Below, in pieces: positions 1 through 8,506 of a DNA stretch of 34,091 nucleotides. Source of the DNA: Pseudoduganella danionis (GTDB lineage: Bacteria; Pseudomonadota; Gammaproteobacteria; Burkholderiales; Burkholderiaceae_D); contig NZ_WNKW01000013.1 of NCBI RefSeq assembly GCF_009720775.1, positions 1 to 34,091 on the forward strand. Direction: 5' to 3'. The translations under genes were made by a program, and so were the position numbers. The notes under the pieces were generated by a model that was not told where the DNA came from, searched no databases, and was given only the letters and a program-made list of their open reading frames with translations. How positions within the stretch are numbered: the first letter of the stretch is position 1; the number at the start of each line of letters is the position of its first letter.

Positions 1-3
1 CAA

Positions 4-119
4 AGCTTGATGACCATAGCAAGTTGGTCCCACCCCTTCCCATCCCGAACAGGACCGTGAAACAACTCTGCGCCGATGATAGTGCTGCAACCAGTGTGAA
101 AGTAGGTTATCGTCAAGCT
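4..119 (+). rRNA. rrf: 5S ribosomal RNA
   Basis: Helix I closes between AGCTTGATGA (4-13) and TCGTCAAGCT (110-119). The internal segments, a CCCATCCCGAAC-type loop B/C around 41-52 and AGTAGG near the 3' end, are those of bacterial 5S rRNA. The length of about 116 nt is normal. The rest of this rrn operon (16S, 23S) lies upstream of the window, so the gene is the distal end of an operon transcribed into the window. Confidence 0.95.
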
Positions 120-131
120 AGTTATTAGAAG

Positions 132-193
132 AACCCCACCATCTGCCTGAACGCGCTCAAGATCGCGCTCAGTGCCGAAGGTGGGGTTTTTTG
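132..193 (+). terminator. Rho-independent terminator of the left rrn operon
   Basis: AACCCCACC (132-140) pairs perfectly with GGTGGGGTT (180-188), and the 3' arm runs into six T residues (187-192). The loop is long (39 nt) and partly self-complementary. Its position just after 5S fits an rrn operon terminator that insulates the sugar operon downstream. Confidence 0.85.
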
Positions 194-211
194 CGTTTAC
201 ATCATTTTTAT

Positions 212-260
212 TTGACAACACCTATAAAATACCTATACTACCTACCTAAATACCTAGTAT
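212..260 (+). promoter_or_regulatory. Promoter/operator of the sugar-uptake operon (module copy A)
   Basis: TTGACA at 212-217 and TATACT at 234-239 are separated by 16 bp, which predicts a start near 246 and a leader of about 45 nt before the ATG at 291. The spacer and -10 carry two direct ACCTATA repeats (220-226 and 231-237) exactly 11 bp apart, one helical turn. Further ACCTA units start at 240, 244 and 252. An inverted pair ATACTA (235-240) / TAGTAT (255-260) straddles the predicted start. Bases 212-242 recur with two mismatches upstream of the MFS gene at 13139-13169 on the minus strand. The shared core reads as promoter plus operator; the regulator is unknown. Confidence 0.75.
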
Positions 261-290
261 ATTTAATGTAAATTTAACTAAGGGTGGAAA

Positions 291-1358
291 ATGGGTACTC
301 GGAGGTGGTGGCTGACCGGTATGCTGGCCGTGGCGCTCAGTGCGCACGCTCAGCCTTTGTCGCGTGGACCTCATGGTGAACAGCCCACCCCTTACGCTGC
401 CGTCGTCCTCAAAGCGAGCGACATCGCTGCGCTGAAGCGTAAGCCGTATCGCGCTGCCCTGGTCATGCACACCAGCTCGGATTTCTCCAGTGCCCTGATC
501 GCCGGTGCTCGCAAAGGCTTTGCCGAACTGGGCATCAGCGTGGTGGCTGTGACGGATGCCGGGATGGACCCGCAAAAACAGCGCACCGATCTCGAAACCG
601 TAATGGCACTCAAGCCTGATCTGATCGTCTCGCTGGTGATCGATCCCGTGTCGGGCGCTATCGCTTTCCGTCCCGTGGTTGCCGCTGGTGTGAAGCTGGT
701 TTTCATCAGCAATGTGCCGCAAGGCCTGGTGCACGGTCGCGACTACGCCGGCATCGTCACCGACGACTATCTCGCCATGGGCCAGACGGCAGCCGATATG
801 CTGGCCAGCAGTATCAAGGGTAAAGGCGATGTCGCGCTGATCTATCACGCCGCGAACTACTTCGTCACTAATCAGCGCGATGCGGCCGTCAAACAGGCAC
901 TGGCGCGCTACCCCGGCATACGGGTGGTTGCTACGCGCGGCATCAGCAACCAGCAGGACGGCGAGGTGATCGCATCGGCTATCCTGACCCAGTACCCCAA
1001 GCTTTCCGCCATCTACGCACCGTGGGACAGCATTGCCGAAGGCGTGACTGCTGCTGCCCGCGCTGCCGGACGGCGAGATCTGAAAGTGGTGACGATGGAC
1101 CTGGGGGCCGCCAACGCGCTGGACATGGTCAAGGGCGGCAACATGGCCGGCATCGTCAGCGATCTGCCTTACGAGATGGGCCAAACCGTCGCCCGCATGG
1201 GCGGGCTGGCCTTGCTGAACCGGCCGGCGCCGGCCTTCGTCACCGTCGATGCAGTACGGATCGATAGTGCCAACCTGAGTACGCAATGGCAGCGCGCGCT
1301 GAACCGAGAGTTGCCGGCTGCCGTAGTGCAGGCCGTAGCTCGAAAGGGCGCACGATGA
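291..1358 (+). CDS. Sugar ABC transporter substrate-binding protein (RbsB-like)
   Basis: This is a periplasmic binding protein for a sugar importer of the ribose/galactose type (Peripla_BP_4 fold). The first ~20 residues form a signal peptide (basic MGTRRWW, hydrophobic core, AHA-Q cleavage site). The mature two-lobed domain runs from about residue 55 to 330 and includes the repeated-ligand-site style segments LVMHTSSDFSSALIAGARKG and DLIVSLVIDP. At 355 residues it is somewhat longer than E. coli RbsB (about 296). The ATG is preceded by AAGGGTGG at 280-287. Its stop overlaps the start of the ATPase gene (ATGA), so the genes are translationally coupled. It is the first gene after the promoter at 212-239. 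The neighbouring N-acetylhexosaminidases suggest an amino-sugar ligand, but specificity cannot be read from the sequence. Confidence 0.88.
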   Translation: MGTRRWWLTGMLAVALSAHAQPLSRGPHGEQPTPYAAVVLKASDIAALKRKPYRAALVMHTSSDFSSALIAGARKGFAELGISVVAVTDAGMDPQKQRTDLETVMALKPDLIVSLVIDPVSGAIAFRPVVAAGVKLVFISNVPQGLVHGRDYAGIVTDDYLAMGQTAADMLASSIKGKGDVALIYHAANYFVTNQRDAAVKQALARYPGIRVVATRGISNQQDGEVIASAILTQYPKLSAIYAPWDSIAEGVTAAARAAGRRDLKVVTMDLGAANALDMVKGGNMAGIVSDLPYEMGQTVARMGGLALLNRPAPAFVTVDAVRIDSANLSTQWQRALNRELPAAVVQAVARKGAR

Positions 1359-2839
1359 ATTCCCTGCCTATCCTGAAAGCGCGCGAGGTACACAAACAGT
1401 TTGCCGACAGTCCGGTGCTGCGCGGCGTACATTTTGAATTGCAGGCTGGCCAGGTGCACGCCGTGCTGGGTTCCAACGGCGCAGGCAAGTCGGTATTGAT
1501 GAGAATCTTCAGCGGCATACTGGCCCCGGACCGCGGTCAGATACTGCTCGACGGCAAAGTGCATACATTTGCCGATGCAGGGGCGGCACGCCGGGCCGGC
1601 ATCGCCATGGTGCATCAGGAACTCAGCCTGATTTCTAGCATGACAGTGGCAGAAAATATCTTCCTGACGCGCTGGAATGATGGCTGGACCCGTTTCGTGG
1701 ATGAAGCCGCCATGATGCGGGCCGCCAGTGCGCTGCTGTCCCGCTACGACATCGAACTCTATCCCTGGCAGACGGTTGGCTCCTTGACGCGCGGCCAACA
1801 GCAGCTACTGGAAATTGCCAAAGCCCTCAGCGGCAAGGTGCGCGTTCTGATACTGGACGAGCCGAGTGCCAACCTGACTGCTGCCGAAGTGAGACTGCTG
1901 TACCGGACCGTGAAGCGGCTGGCAGCACAAGGTATGGCCATCATCTATATCACCCACCGCCTGCGCGATGTGTTCGAAGTCTGCGATCAGCTCAGCATCC
2001 TGCGCGATGGCCGCATTGCCCATACGCTGCCAGTAGCGGCCACCAGCGCACAGGCTGTGCTGACGCTGATGACGGCACAATTGCCCAGCGCATCCTGGCC
2101 TGCCGTGAATGTTCCCGCCGACGACACCGCACCTTTGCTGCAACTACGCCAGAGCGGCAGACAGCAAGCTGCCCTGAGCGTGCGTGCGGGCGAGATCGTG
2201 GGCCTGAGCGGTAGCGGTGCCAGCGCCATGCTGGAAGCGATTTTCGGTCTGCAGGCGCTGCATGGCTATACGCTGGCACTGTCCGGACAGGAGGTGCACG
2301 TCCGCCATCCGTCGGAAGCGATCGCCCATGGCCTGCATCTGTTGCCGGGCGACCGGCGCCGGGCTGGCCTGGTGCTGGGTCTGAGCGTGTCGGAAAACAT
2401 CTTGCTGTCGCTGTTCGATCGTCTGAGTACGGCGCTGCTGATCGACGATGCGCGCGGCCAGCAGATCGTCACCGGGCTGTTGCGCCGGCTCGGTTTGAAG
2501 ACGGAAGACCCGGGGCAGCAAGTGCGGCAGCTATCGGGCGGCCATCAGCAGAAGGTGCTGATGGCGCGCGCGCTGAGCACCGATGGCCGCATTCTGCTGC
2601 TCGACGAACCCGGTAGCGGCATGGATGTGCAGGCGCAATCGGTGCTGTGGCAGATCGTGCGTAACTACGCGGCGCAGGGCAACGCCGTGCTGATCGCCAG
2701 CAGCGATTACGCCATGCTGGCAGCGCTATGCGACACCTGCCATCTGCTCGCGGACGACGGCATAGGCCCGCCGCTGGCCGCTGCCGCAGGACAGCAGGCG
2801 CTGCTGGGCGCACTGCATGGTACGCCTTGCCAGCCTTGA
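1355..2839 (+). CDS. Sugar ABC transporter ATP-binding protein, tandem NBD (RbsA-like)
   Basis: This 494-residue protein has two nucleotide-binding domains in one chain, as in RbsA/MglA/XylG, and would energise the importer. NBD1 has Walker A GSNGAGKS (residues 39-46), a variant signature LTRGQQQ and Walker B ILDEPSANL. NBD2 has a degenerate P-loop (GSGASAM, no Lys, usual for this family), the signature LSGGHQQKV and Walker B LLLDEPGSGMDV. The start chosen is the ATG at 1355, overlapping the preceding stop. The longer reading from 1286 would lie inside the binding-protein gene, and its extra N-terminus has no family match. The permease gene follows 28 bp after the stop. Confidence 0.9.
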   Translation: MNSLPILKAREVHKQFADSPVLRGVHFELQAGQVHAVLGSNGAGKSVLMRIFSGILAPDRGQILLDGKVHTFADAGAARRAGIAMVHQELSLISSMTVAENIFLTRWNDGWTRFVDEAAMMRAASALLSRYDIELYPWQTVGSLTRGQQQLLEIAKALSGKVRVLILDEPSANLTAAEVRLLYRTVKRLAAQGMAIIYITHRLRDVFEVCDQLSILRDGRIAHTLPVAATSAQAVLTLMTAQLPSASWPAVNVPADDTAPLLQLRQSGRQQAALSVRAGEIVGLSGSGASAMLEAIFGLQALHGYTLALSGQEVHVRHPSEAIAHGLHLLPGDRRRAGLVLGLSVSENILLSLFDRLSTALLIDDARGQQIVTGLLRRLGLKTEDPGQQVRQLSGGHQQKVLMARALSTDGRILLLDEPGSGMDVQAQSVLWQIVRNYAAQGNAVLIASSDYAMLAALCDTCHLLADDGIGPPLAAAAGQQALLGALHGTPCQP

Positions 2840-2867
2840 CGTGACGACGAATTCGAGAGGACGAAGA

Positions 2868-3857
2868 ATGGATATCCCTATGCAAACGAGCACACCTGCG
2901 GCACCCGCGACTGCGCAAAGCCGCGTGCGCGACTGGCGTTCCATGCTGATCTACGTGGTGTTCGCGGGCCTGTTCCTGCTGTTCGCCGTCACGCTGCATG
3001 AACGCGGCTTTCTGAGCGAGAACAACCTGATGAATATCGCCCGCCAGAGTGCCATGATCGCCATCATGGCGGTGGGCATGACTTTCGTCCTGTCGGCGGC
3101 AGAGATTGATCTGTCCTTCGGCGCCGTGGTCGCGCTGGCCGCCGTCACGGTGGCGCTGCTGCTACCCCATGGCATGCTGGTGGCCGTGGCCGGCGCGCTG
3201 GCCGTGGGAGCGCTGTGCGGTCTGGTCAACGGTGCGCTGGTCAGCCGGATCGGTATTCCTTCTTTTCTGGTCACGCTGGGAACGGCCGGCATCATCACCG
3301 GCATCACGCGCTCGGTCAGCGCGCTGCAATCGGTGCCGGTCGATCATGAAGTGTTTGCCTTCCTGTTCGGTTCGGGCGATATCGGCCCCGTGCCCGTGTT
3401 GTTCCTGTGGATGATGCTGGTGGTGGCGCTGGGCCATGTGGTGCTGCGCAATACGGCTTTTGGCAAGGCCGTGCTGGCCAGCGGTGGCAACAAGCTGGCC
3501 GCGACCTACGCCGGCATCAATGTGGCGCGCGTGAAGATGTGGGTGCTGCTGATCAATGCGCTGCTGGCCGCGCTGGCCGGCATCCTCTATGCGGGCCGGC
3601 TGCACAGCGCCCGCTACACGCTGGGCGAGAACGATCTGATGATGGTACTGACTGCCGTCATCATCGGTGGCACCCATTTATTCGGCGGCAAAGGTAGCGT
3701 CGCCGGATCGCTGATGGGGGCCTTGATCATGGCCATGGTCAACAACGGCCTCATTCTGATGGGACTGGACATTGATCAGCAATTGATCTTGCGGGGCGTA
3801 ATTATCATTTGCGCTGTCACGCTCACGAGCGGCAGGTTACGACGACCCCGTCGCTAG
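2868..3857 (+). CDS. Sugar ABC transporter permease (RbsC-like)
   Basis: This is a 329-residue inner-membrane permease of the BPD_transp_2 family, with roughly nine or ten hydrophobic segments starting near residue 25. Typical motifs include the N-terminal SENNLMNIARQSA stretch, VGMTFVLSAAEIDLSFGA (family VMITGGIDLSVG region), GIPSFLVTLGT and the late IIGGTHLFGGKGSVAGSLMGA loop that contacts the ATPase. The ATG at 2868 is preferred over 2817 because GAGAGG lies at 2855-2860 with proper spacing, and the earlier start would overlap the ATPase gene. It completes the RbsB-A-C importer. The next gene starts 85 bp later without an obvious terminator, so transcription probably continues into the GH3 gene. 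Confidence 0.9.
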   Translation: MDIPMQTSTPAAPATAQSRVRDWRSMLIYVVFAGLFLLFAVTLHERGFLSENNLMNIARQSAMIAIMAVGMTFVLSAAEIDLSFGAVVALAAVTVALLLPHGMLVAVAGALAVGALCGLVNGALVSRIGIPSFLVTLGTAGIITGITRSVSALQSVPVDHEVFAFLFGSGDIGPVPVLFLWMMLVVALGHVVLRNTAFGKAVLASGGNKLAATYAGINVARVKMWVLLINALLAALAGILYAGRLHSARYTLGENDLMMVLTAVIIGGTHLFGGKGSVAGSLMGALIMAMVNNGLILMGLDIDQQLILRGVIIICAVTLTSGRLRRPRR

Positions 3858-3942
3858 CACCGCTCTTTTCCTTAGCTTGCTGTTTTTCAGGCTGCGCTGC
3901 GCGCGGCCGGGGCAGCCTTACGCCTTTATTCTGGAGCATTCT

Positions 3943-5556
3943 ATGTTTTCAACCTATCGGGAGCGCGCGGCGCGGCAGGTACGCCACTGGTCCCTGGAAC
4001 AAAAAGTCGGCCAGCTATTCATACTGGCCTTTCCCGGCAAGCAGGCCGAAGTGGTACGTACGCTGATCGAACGCTATCGCCTCGGTGGCTGCTATCTGAG
4101 TCAGGACAACGCCGCCACGTTCGCCGAGGCCCGCCAGTTGACGGGCGAGCTTGATCGCATCAACCAGGCCACCGGCGACGCCGTACCTTTGCTACTGGGC
4201 GTCGATCAGGAGGGCGCATGGAGCGTGCTAATGCCGGAATCGACTACCGGCCCCGGCAATCTGGCGCTGGGCCACGCGGACGACGTCAGCCTGACAGCAT
4301 CCATGTATCAGGTGTTTGCCGACGAGATGCGCTCGGCCGGCTTCAACTGCGTGCTGGGGCCTTGTGCCGACGTCAATCTGCGTTCCGATTCGCCCATCAT
4401 CGATGCGCGTGCTTTCGGTAGCGATCCGGCGCTGGTGGCGCGCCATGTCGCCGCTGCCGTGGCCGGCGTGCGCCAGGGTGGGCTGGTGGCGTGCGCCAAG
4501 CACTTCCCCGGCCATGGCGATACGGCCGTCGACAGCCACCGCGAGATCCCCGTGGTCGATAAGCCGCTGGCCACCTTGCTCGAGCAGGACCTGCTGCCGT
4601 TCCAGAGTGCCATCGATGCCGGCGTTGAGCTCATCATGACTTCGCACATTCGCTATCCGCAGCTCGATGCACAGCATCCGGCCACGCTGTCGGCGCCAGT
4701 GCTGCGCGGCCTGCTGCGCGAGCGGCTGGGCTTTAACGGCATTGTCATTTCCGACAGCATGAATATGGGGGCGATCCGCCGCAACTACTCGCCGGTTGAT
4801 GCTGCTGTGCTGGCCTTCCAGTCCGGCATCGACATGATGATGCTGTCCGAAGAGCATTACGACCATCAGCCCGACTATCTGGAGCGGCAGCTGGCCATGA
4901 TAGACGGGCTGGTGGCGGCAGTGCGCGACGGCCGCTGGAGCGAAGCCGAACTCGATGCCACCTTGCTACGGGTGGTGTCGTTCAAGCTGGCGCGTCTGTC
5001 GGGCATAGCCCACTACCTGCCGCTGGCGATGCGCGAGCATCAGGCGCTGGCCCAGCGTGCGGCGCAGGCCGCAGTCGCCGTACTGACCGACCCGGCAGGC
5101 AATTTGCCGGTCAGTGCCGAGCGCGAAGTATTTCTGATCCAGACTGCGCCGCAAGAGGCCTACCACGGCCTGATGAACGCGCGCGGCATAGGCCCCAATC
5201 AACACGTGGCGGCGTTCGATGTGCTGGCGGACAGCTGGTTCGGCGCGCACAAGCAGCTGCATGCCCATTCGCTGACCTATGAGGTGGCCGTGGACTGGCT
5301 ACGCAGCATCCGCGTGCAACCGCACATGCTGGCTGTGGCCGTGCTGGAAAACTATCCCTTGCCGGGCGAGGACTTCCCGCAAGCGCCGGCGCAGGCCTTG
5401 CTGTTCCAGCTGGCCGAGGTATTTGGCCAGCAGCTGCTGGTGATCAGCTTGAGCAATGGTCAGATGCGCTTGCCCGCGGGCGTCAGCCATCTGTGTGCGT
5501 ATGGCAGCCGCCCCTGTAGCGCACGGGCGGCGGTCAGGACAGCTCTGGGCCTGTGA
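3943..5556 (+). CDS. GH3 beta-N-acetylhexosaminidase (NagZ-type signature)
   Basis: This 537-residue glycoside hydrolase family 3 enzyme should remove terminal beta-GlcNAc from oligosaccharides or muropeptides. The N-terminal barrel carries KHFPGHGDT (186-194) followed by D197-S-H199, the Asp/His acid-base dyad that separates N-acetylglucosaminidases of the NagZ branch from GH3 beta-glucosidases. The nucleophile is D271 in VISDSMNMGA. A C-terminal alpha/beta domain of roughly 180 residues follows, as in the longer two-domain NagZ proteins; E. coli NagZ is about 340 residues. There is no signal peptide, so it should act in the cytoplasm on imported substrate. The start at 3943 has GGAG six bases upstream; a start at 3877 has no ribosome-binding site. 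The substrate could be chitin oligosaccharide, N-glycan fragment or GlcNAc-anhydroMurNAc. Confidence 0.88.
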   Translation: MFSTYRERAARQVRHWSLEQKVGQLFILAFPGKQAEVVRTLIERYRLGGCYLSQDNAATFAEARQLTGELDRINQATGDAVPLLLGVDQEGAWSVLMPESTTGPGNLALGHADDVSLTASMYQVFADEMRSAGFNCVLGPCADVNLRSDSPIIDARAFGSDPALVARHVAAAVAGVRQGGLVACAKHFPGHGDTAVDSHREIPVVDKPLATLLEQDLLPFQSAIDAGVELIMTSHIRYPQLDAQHPATLSAPVLRGLLRERLGFNGIVISDSMNMGAIRRNYSPVDAAVLAFQSGIDMMMLSEEHYDHQPDYLERQLAMIDGLVAAVRDGRWSEAELDATLLRVVSFKLARLSGIAHYLPLAMREHQALAQRAAQAAVAVLTDPAGNLPVSAEREVFLIQTAPQEAYHGLMNARGIGPNQHVAAFDVLADSWFGAHKQLHAHSLTYEVAVDWLRSIRVQPHMLAVAVLENYPLPGEDFPQAPAQALLFQLAEVFGQQLLVISLSNGQMRLPAGVSHLCAYGSRPCSARAAVRTALGL

Positions 5557-5742
5557 ACCGGGGGTAGGAGGACAACGCTTGCATTAGGAGGAGATAAAGA
5601 AGAAGGAGACGCAGACCCAAGGCGGCATTGACCGCATTAGAAGAGAAGCGTGCCGGCTGGTGCTGGCACGCGTAGCGAACCAGCATATACCCGGCGCGGC
5701 CTGAACGTGCCGATCTCTTAATAACGAAAACAGGGGAAGACC
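5557..5742 (+). other. 186-bp gap before the TonB receptor gene
   Basis: No gene is seen here. The first 60 bp are purine-rich and contain several AGGAGG-like runs (about 5564-5608) with no usable start codon at the right distance. A 7-bp inverted repeat GCGTGCC/GGCACGC lies at 5650-5673 without a T-tract, so it is not a standard terminator. AGGGGA at 5732-5737 is the ribosome-binding site of the next gene. I see no convincing promoter or second copy of the ACCTATA operator. Confidence 0.5.
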
Positions 5743-8439
5743 ATGTTGCATTTGATGACAAGTAGAACCATGATCAGCGTCGCCGTGGCGGGCGCCTGCG
5801 CCATGTGCGCACAAACCGTCTGGGCACAGCAGAGCGACGCCGAGGTGCCGCCAGCAGCCGTGGCTGAAACGGCCAGACCGGCCGGCGAAGCCTTGCAGGA
5901 AGTGACGGTGAGCGCCACGCGCCATTCGAGCGCGCTGCTGAAAACACCGCTGGCTGTGTCGGCGGTGACGCAGGAAAGCCTGACCCGTGCCGGCATCACC
6001 GACGTGCGCGGCCTGTCCGGCGCGGTGCCCAATCTGCAGCTGTCGACGGCGGTGGACTCGGGCGTGCAGATTGCGATACGCGGCATCAGCACCAAGAACT
6101 TTACCGAGGCGTCCGATCCGTCGGTGGGCCTGCACGTGGCAGGGCTGTATTCGCCCCGTCCGCAAGGCGCACTGGCGCTGCTGTTCGACCTCGATCAGGT
6201 GGAAGTGCTGCGCGGGCCTCAGGGTACGCTGTTCGGTCGTAACTCGACGGGTGGTAGCATCAACATCATTCCGGCCAAGCCGGAGTTCGGTTCCACCTAT
6301 GGCAGCAGCGTGCTCGATGTGGGCAGCTACCGCAAACGCCAGCTCAATGTGGTGCAGAATATCGCCATCAGCGACAGTCTGGCACTGCGCGGCACGTTCA
6401 TGAAGCTCAAGCGCGATGGCTGGATCAACCAGATGCAGGATTTTACGGACGTGAATATCCCGTCCAAGGGCTTCATCGCCGATGGCATTCCGGATGTGGA
6501 CCAGCGCTTCAACAGCAAGGTCGATCCATCCGATTACTACACCAACAAGAACGAATGGGCGGGCCGCCTGTCGGCGCGCTGGAAGGCTGCGCGTGACGTC
6601 GAATGGCTGGTGGCGTATGAGCGCTACCAGAACTCGGGCGCGGGCAATCTGTTCATCAAGGATTGCGATCAGGCGGCCGGAACGCGCTTCGCCTGCCCGG
6701 GCAGCCAGTGGGATGTGAAGATCAACCTGCCCGGCAAGATCGACATGTCGATCAACACGCTGCGCTCCAACCTGATCTGGGATCTGAACCCCAACAACCG
6801 CATCGAATACAGCCTGGCGCACGCCATCCAGAAACGCAGCCAGCAGACGGACGATGATGCCGGCTACCATCCGCTGGCCAGCCAGGTCGATGTCAAACTG
6901 CCCGTGCCTGCCGGCGGCAATGGCAGCACCTGGCCTGTGCTTGACACCAACTCGCGCACGCTGGATTCGAAATACGTTTCGGATGTGCACGAGCTGCAGC
7001 TCAAGCAGAATTACGATGCCTTCCAGACCGTGTACGGCGGCTTCTACATGAAGGAGAAGAACCAGATTAACTATGCACAGGAATTCCTCGCGATGGCACC
7101 GTACGGCTATCCGATCAGCCAGTACTACAACCAGCCGGACGTGCAGGTGATCGCCAAGGCACTGTATGCCCAGACCGACTGGAAGTTCGCGCCGCAATGG
7201 ACGGCGACCTTTGGCGGCCGTTACAGCTGGGATACCAAGATCAACAACAACGGCAAGGTGTTCGGCGGTGACTGGGATCCGTCCAAGCCGGCTTATTACA
7301 ACGGCCAGTTCAAGCCGGGCGTACCCGGCACGCCCGGCTTTGCTGCGCACAACGGCACTCAGCTCACCCCGGGCATGGGGCCACTGGCCGGCACGGGCGC
7401 GTATGCGCTGTATGGTCCGCCTGCCGTCAATACCAACGAGCAAAGCTGGAAGCACTTCACTTACCGGCTCGGCCTGATGGCGCAGCTGACGCCGTCGGAC
7501 ATGGTATATAGCTCGCTGTCGACCGGCTACAAGTCCGGTGGCTTCTCGGATCAGGATGATGCCTGCGGCGGCAAAACCTGCGTGGACGGTCCGGCGGGTC
7601 CGCACATCACCTTCTTCCCTTGGGGCCCGGAGACGGTGACCAATCTGGAGCTGGGCTACAAGGGCCGCTTCCTGGAGAATCGCCTGAACCTATCGGCCAC
7701 GCTGTTCTATAGCCGCTACAAGGACAAGCAGGAATATGGCCAGTTCTTCTCGGCGCTGGTAAAAACGGATGCGCCTTGCCCGGCCACCAACCCCACCTGC
7801 AACGTGATCATCAAAGGCATGACCAAGAATGTGGGCGTGGTCGACATTCCCGGCCTCGAGCTCGAGCTGGATTACAAACCGTGGCGCGGTGCGCGGCTGG
7901 GGGCGTCGTTCGCCTACATCAATTCGAAGATGCGCGACTACCCTACCTATAGCGATAACTACGGTTGCGGCTATCGGGCGGAATTCGGCGCCGTGCCTTG
8001 CCCGCCCATGTATTCGGGCAGCGACCCTACGCTGGTGGGCAAGCAGATATACGACATTACCGGCAACCACCTGACGTTCTCGCCCAAGTACACCATGTCG
8101 CTGAACTTCTCGCAGAACATCAACCTGCCGAACGACTATGTGCTGGTGCCGTGGCTGTCGGTGAAGTGGCAGGACAAGATGTACTTCAGCCTGCGCAATC
8201 TGGATAACCCGCACATGTCGGATGCGCAGAAAGCCTATTCCACGGTGGACGGTTCGCTCAAGCTGATCGGCCCGCACAACTGGTATGCGGAGCTGTATGG
8301 CTTGAACCTGACCGATACGCGTTCCAAGAATGCCGCCAATTTCTATAGCGGCTTTGGCGCCAACAACGCAGGCGGCTTCGTACGCGCCTCGTGGAATGAT
8401 CCGCGCACGGTGGGCCTGCGGATAGGTGTGAGCTACTAG
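5743..8439 (+). CDS. TonB-dependent outer-membrane receptor, putative oligosaccharide uptake
   Basis: This 898-residue TonB-dependent transporter would carry a ligand across the outer membrane using TonB-ExbBD energy. A signal peptide (first ~29 residues, ending VWAQ) is followed by the TonB box region EVTVSATR, a plug domain (about 60-170, with LRGPQGTLFGRNSTGGSIN) and a 22-strand-type barrel ending in the aromatic terminus VGLRIGVSY. The size and plug resemble the carbohydrate/IroE-like TBDRs of polymer-degrading proteobacteria more than small siderophore receptors. It lies between the GH3 and GH20 hexosaminidase genes, so GlcNAc oligosaccharides are a plausible ligand (inference). Extracellular loops carry cysteine pairs (ACGGKTC, CPATNPTC). 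The stop codon sits in a 14-bp tandem duplication. Confidence 0.88.
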   Translation: MLHLMTSRTMISVAVAGACAMCAQTVWAQQSDAEVPPAAVAETARPAGEALQEVTVSATRHSSALLKTPLAVSAVTQESLTRAGITDVRGLSGAVPNLQLSTAVDSGVQIAIRGISTKNFTEASDPSVGLHVAGLYSPRPQGALALLFDLDQVEVLRGPQGTLFGRNSTGGSINIIPAKPEFGSTYGSSVLDVGSYRKRQLNVVQNIAISDSLALRGTFMKLKRDGWINQMQDFTDVNIPSKGFIADGIPDVDQRFNSKVDPSDYYTNKNEWAGRLSARWKAARDVEWLVAYERYQNSGAGNLFIKDCDQAAGTRFACPGSQWDVKINLPGKIDMSINTLRSNLIWDLNPNNRIEYSLAHAIQKRSQQTDDDAGYHPLASQVDVKLPVPAGGNGSTWPVLDTNSRTLDSKYVSDVHELQLKQNYDAFQTVYGGFYMKEKNQINYAQEFLAMAPYGYPISQYYNQPDVQVIAKALYAQTDWKFAPQWTATFGGRYSWDTKINNNGKVFGGDWDPSKPAYYNGQFKPGVPGTPGFAAHNGTQLTPGMGPLAGTGAYALYGPPAVNTNEQSWKHFTYRLGLMAQLTPSDMVYSSLSTGYKSGGFSDQDDACGGKTCVDGPAGPHITFFPWGPETVTNLELGYKGRFLENRLNLSATLFYSRYKDKQEYGQFFSALVKTDAPCPATNPTCNVIIKGMTKNVGVVDIPGLELELDYKPWRGARLGASFAYINSKMRDYPTYSDNYGCGYRAEFGAVPCPPMYSGSDPTLVGKQIYDITGNHLTFSPKYTMSLNFSQNINLPNDYVLVPWLSVKWQDKMYFSLRNLDNPHMSDAQKAYSTVDGSLKLIGPHNWYAELYGLNLTDTRSKNAANFYSGFGANNAGGFVRASWNDPRTVGLRIGVSY

Positions 8440-8451
8440 GTGTGAGCTACT
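8424..8451. repeat. 14-bp tandem duplication across the receptor stop codon
   Basis: AGGTGTGAGCTACT occurs twice without a gap or mismatch (8424-8437, 8438-8451). The TAG stop at 8437-8439 is formed at the junction. Removing one copy would give the same C-terminus (GVSY) followed by TGA, so the duplication left the protein unchanged. Confidence 0.9.
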
Positions 8452-8459
8452 GAGCTAGG

Positions 8460-8485
8460 CCATGCCCGCCGTAAGGCGGGCATGG
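8460..8485. repeat. Perfect 11-bp inverted repeat between receptor and GH20 genes
   Basis: CCATGCCCGCC (8460-8470) and GGCGGGCATGG (8475-8485) form a perfect 11-bp stem with a GTAA tetraloop (8471-8474). No T-tract follows. The GH20 Shine-Dalgarno starts seven bases later (AAGAGG, 8492-8497). It could be an mRNA-stability or processing hairpin that sets the receptor-to-GH20 ratio, or a leaky intrinsic terminator. The loop is compatible with a stable GNRA fold. Confidence 0.8.
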
Positions 8486-8506
8486 GTACGCAAGAGGATG
8501 AGGCAT

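Noticed and set aside
212..260. ACCTA repeats as a CRISPR-like or phage attachment array
   Set aside because: The units are 5-7 bp, lie inside a well-spaced -35/-10 pair and recur at another promoter, so operator repeats explain them better.
3877..3942. Upstream extension of the GH3 gene as a signal peptide
   Set aside because: The added residues (MLFFRLRCARPGQ) do not form a normal signal peptide and have no ribosome-binding site. GGAG precedes the ATG at 3943.
5650..5673. GCGTGCC/GGCACGC hairpin as a terminator after the GH3 gene
   Set aside because: No T-tract follows and the stem is only 7 bp, so I would not call the operon ended there.
5584..7605. 673-codon minus-strand open frame opposite the TonB receptor gene
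   Set aside because: The composition (His/Arg/Ala/Val-rich without motifs) is that of an antisense shadow of GC-rich coding DNA. The plus strand encodes a complete TBDR with signal peptide, plug and barrel.
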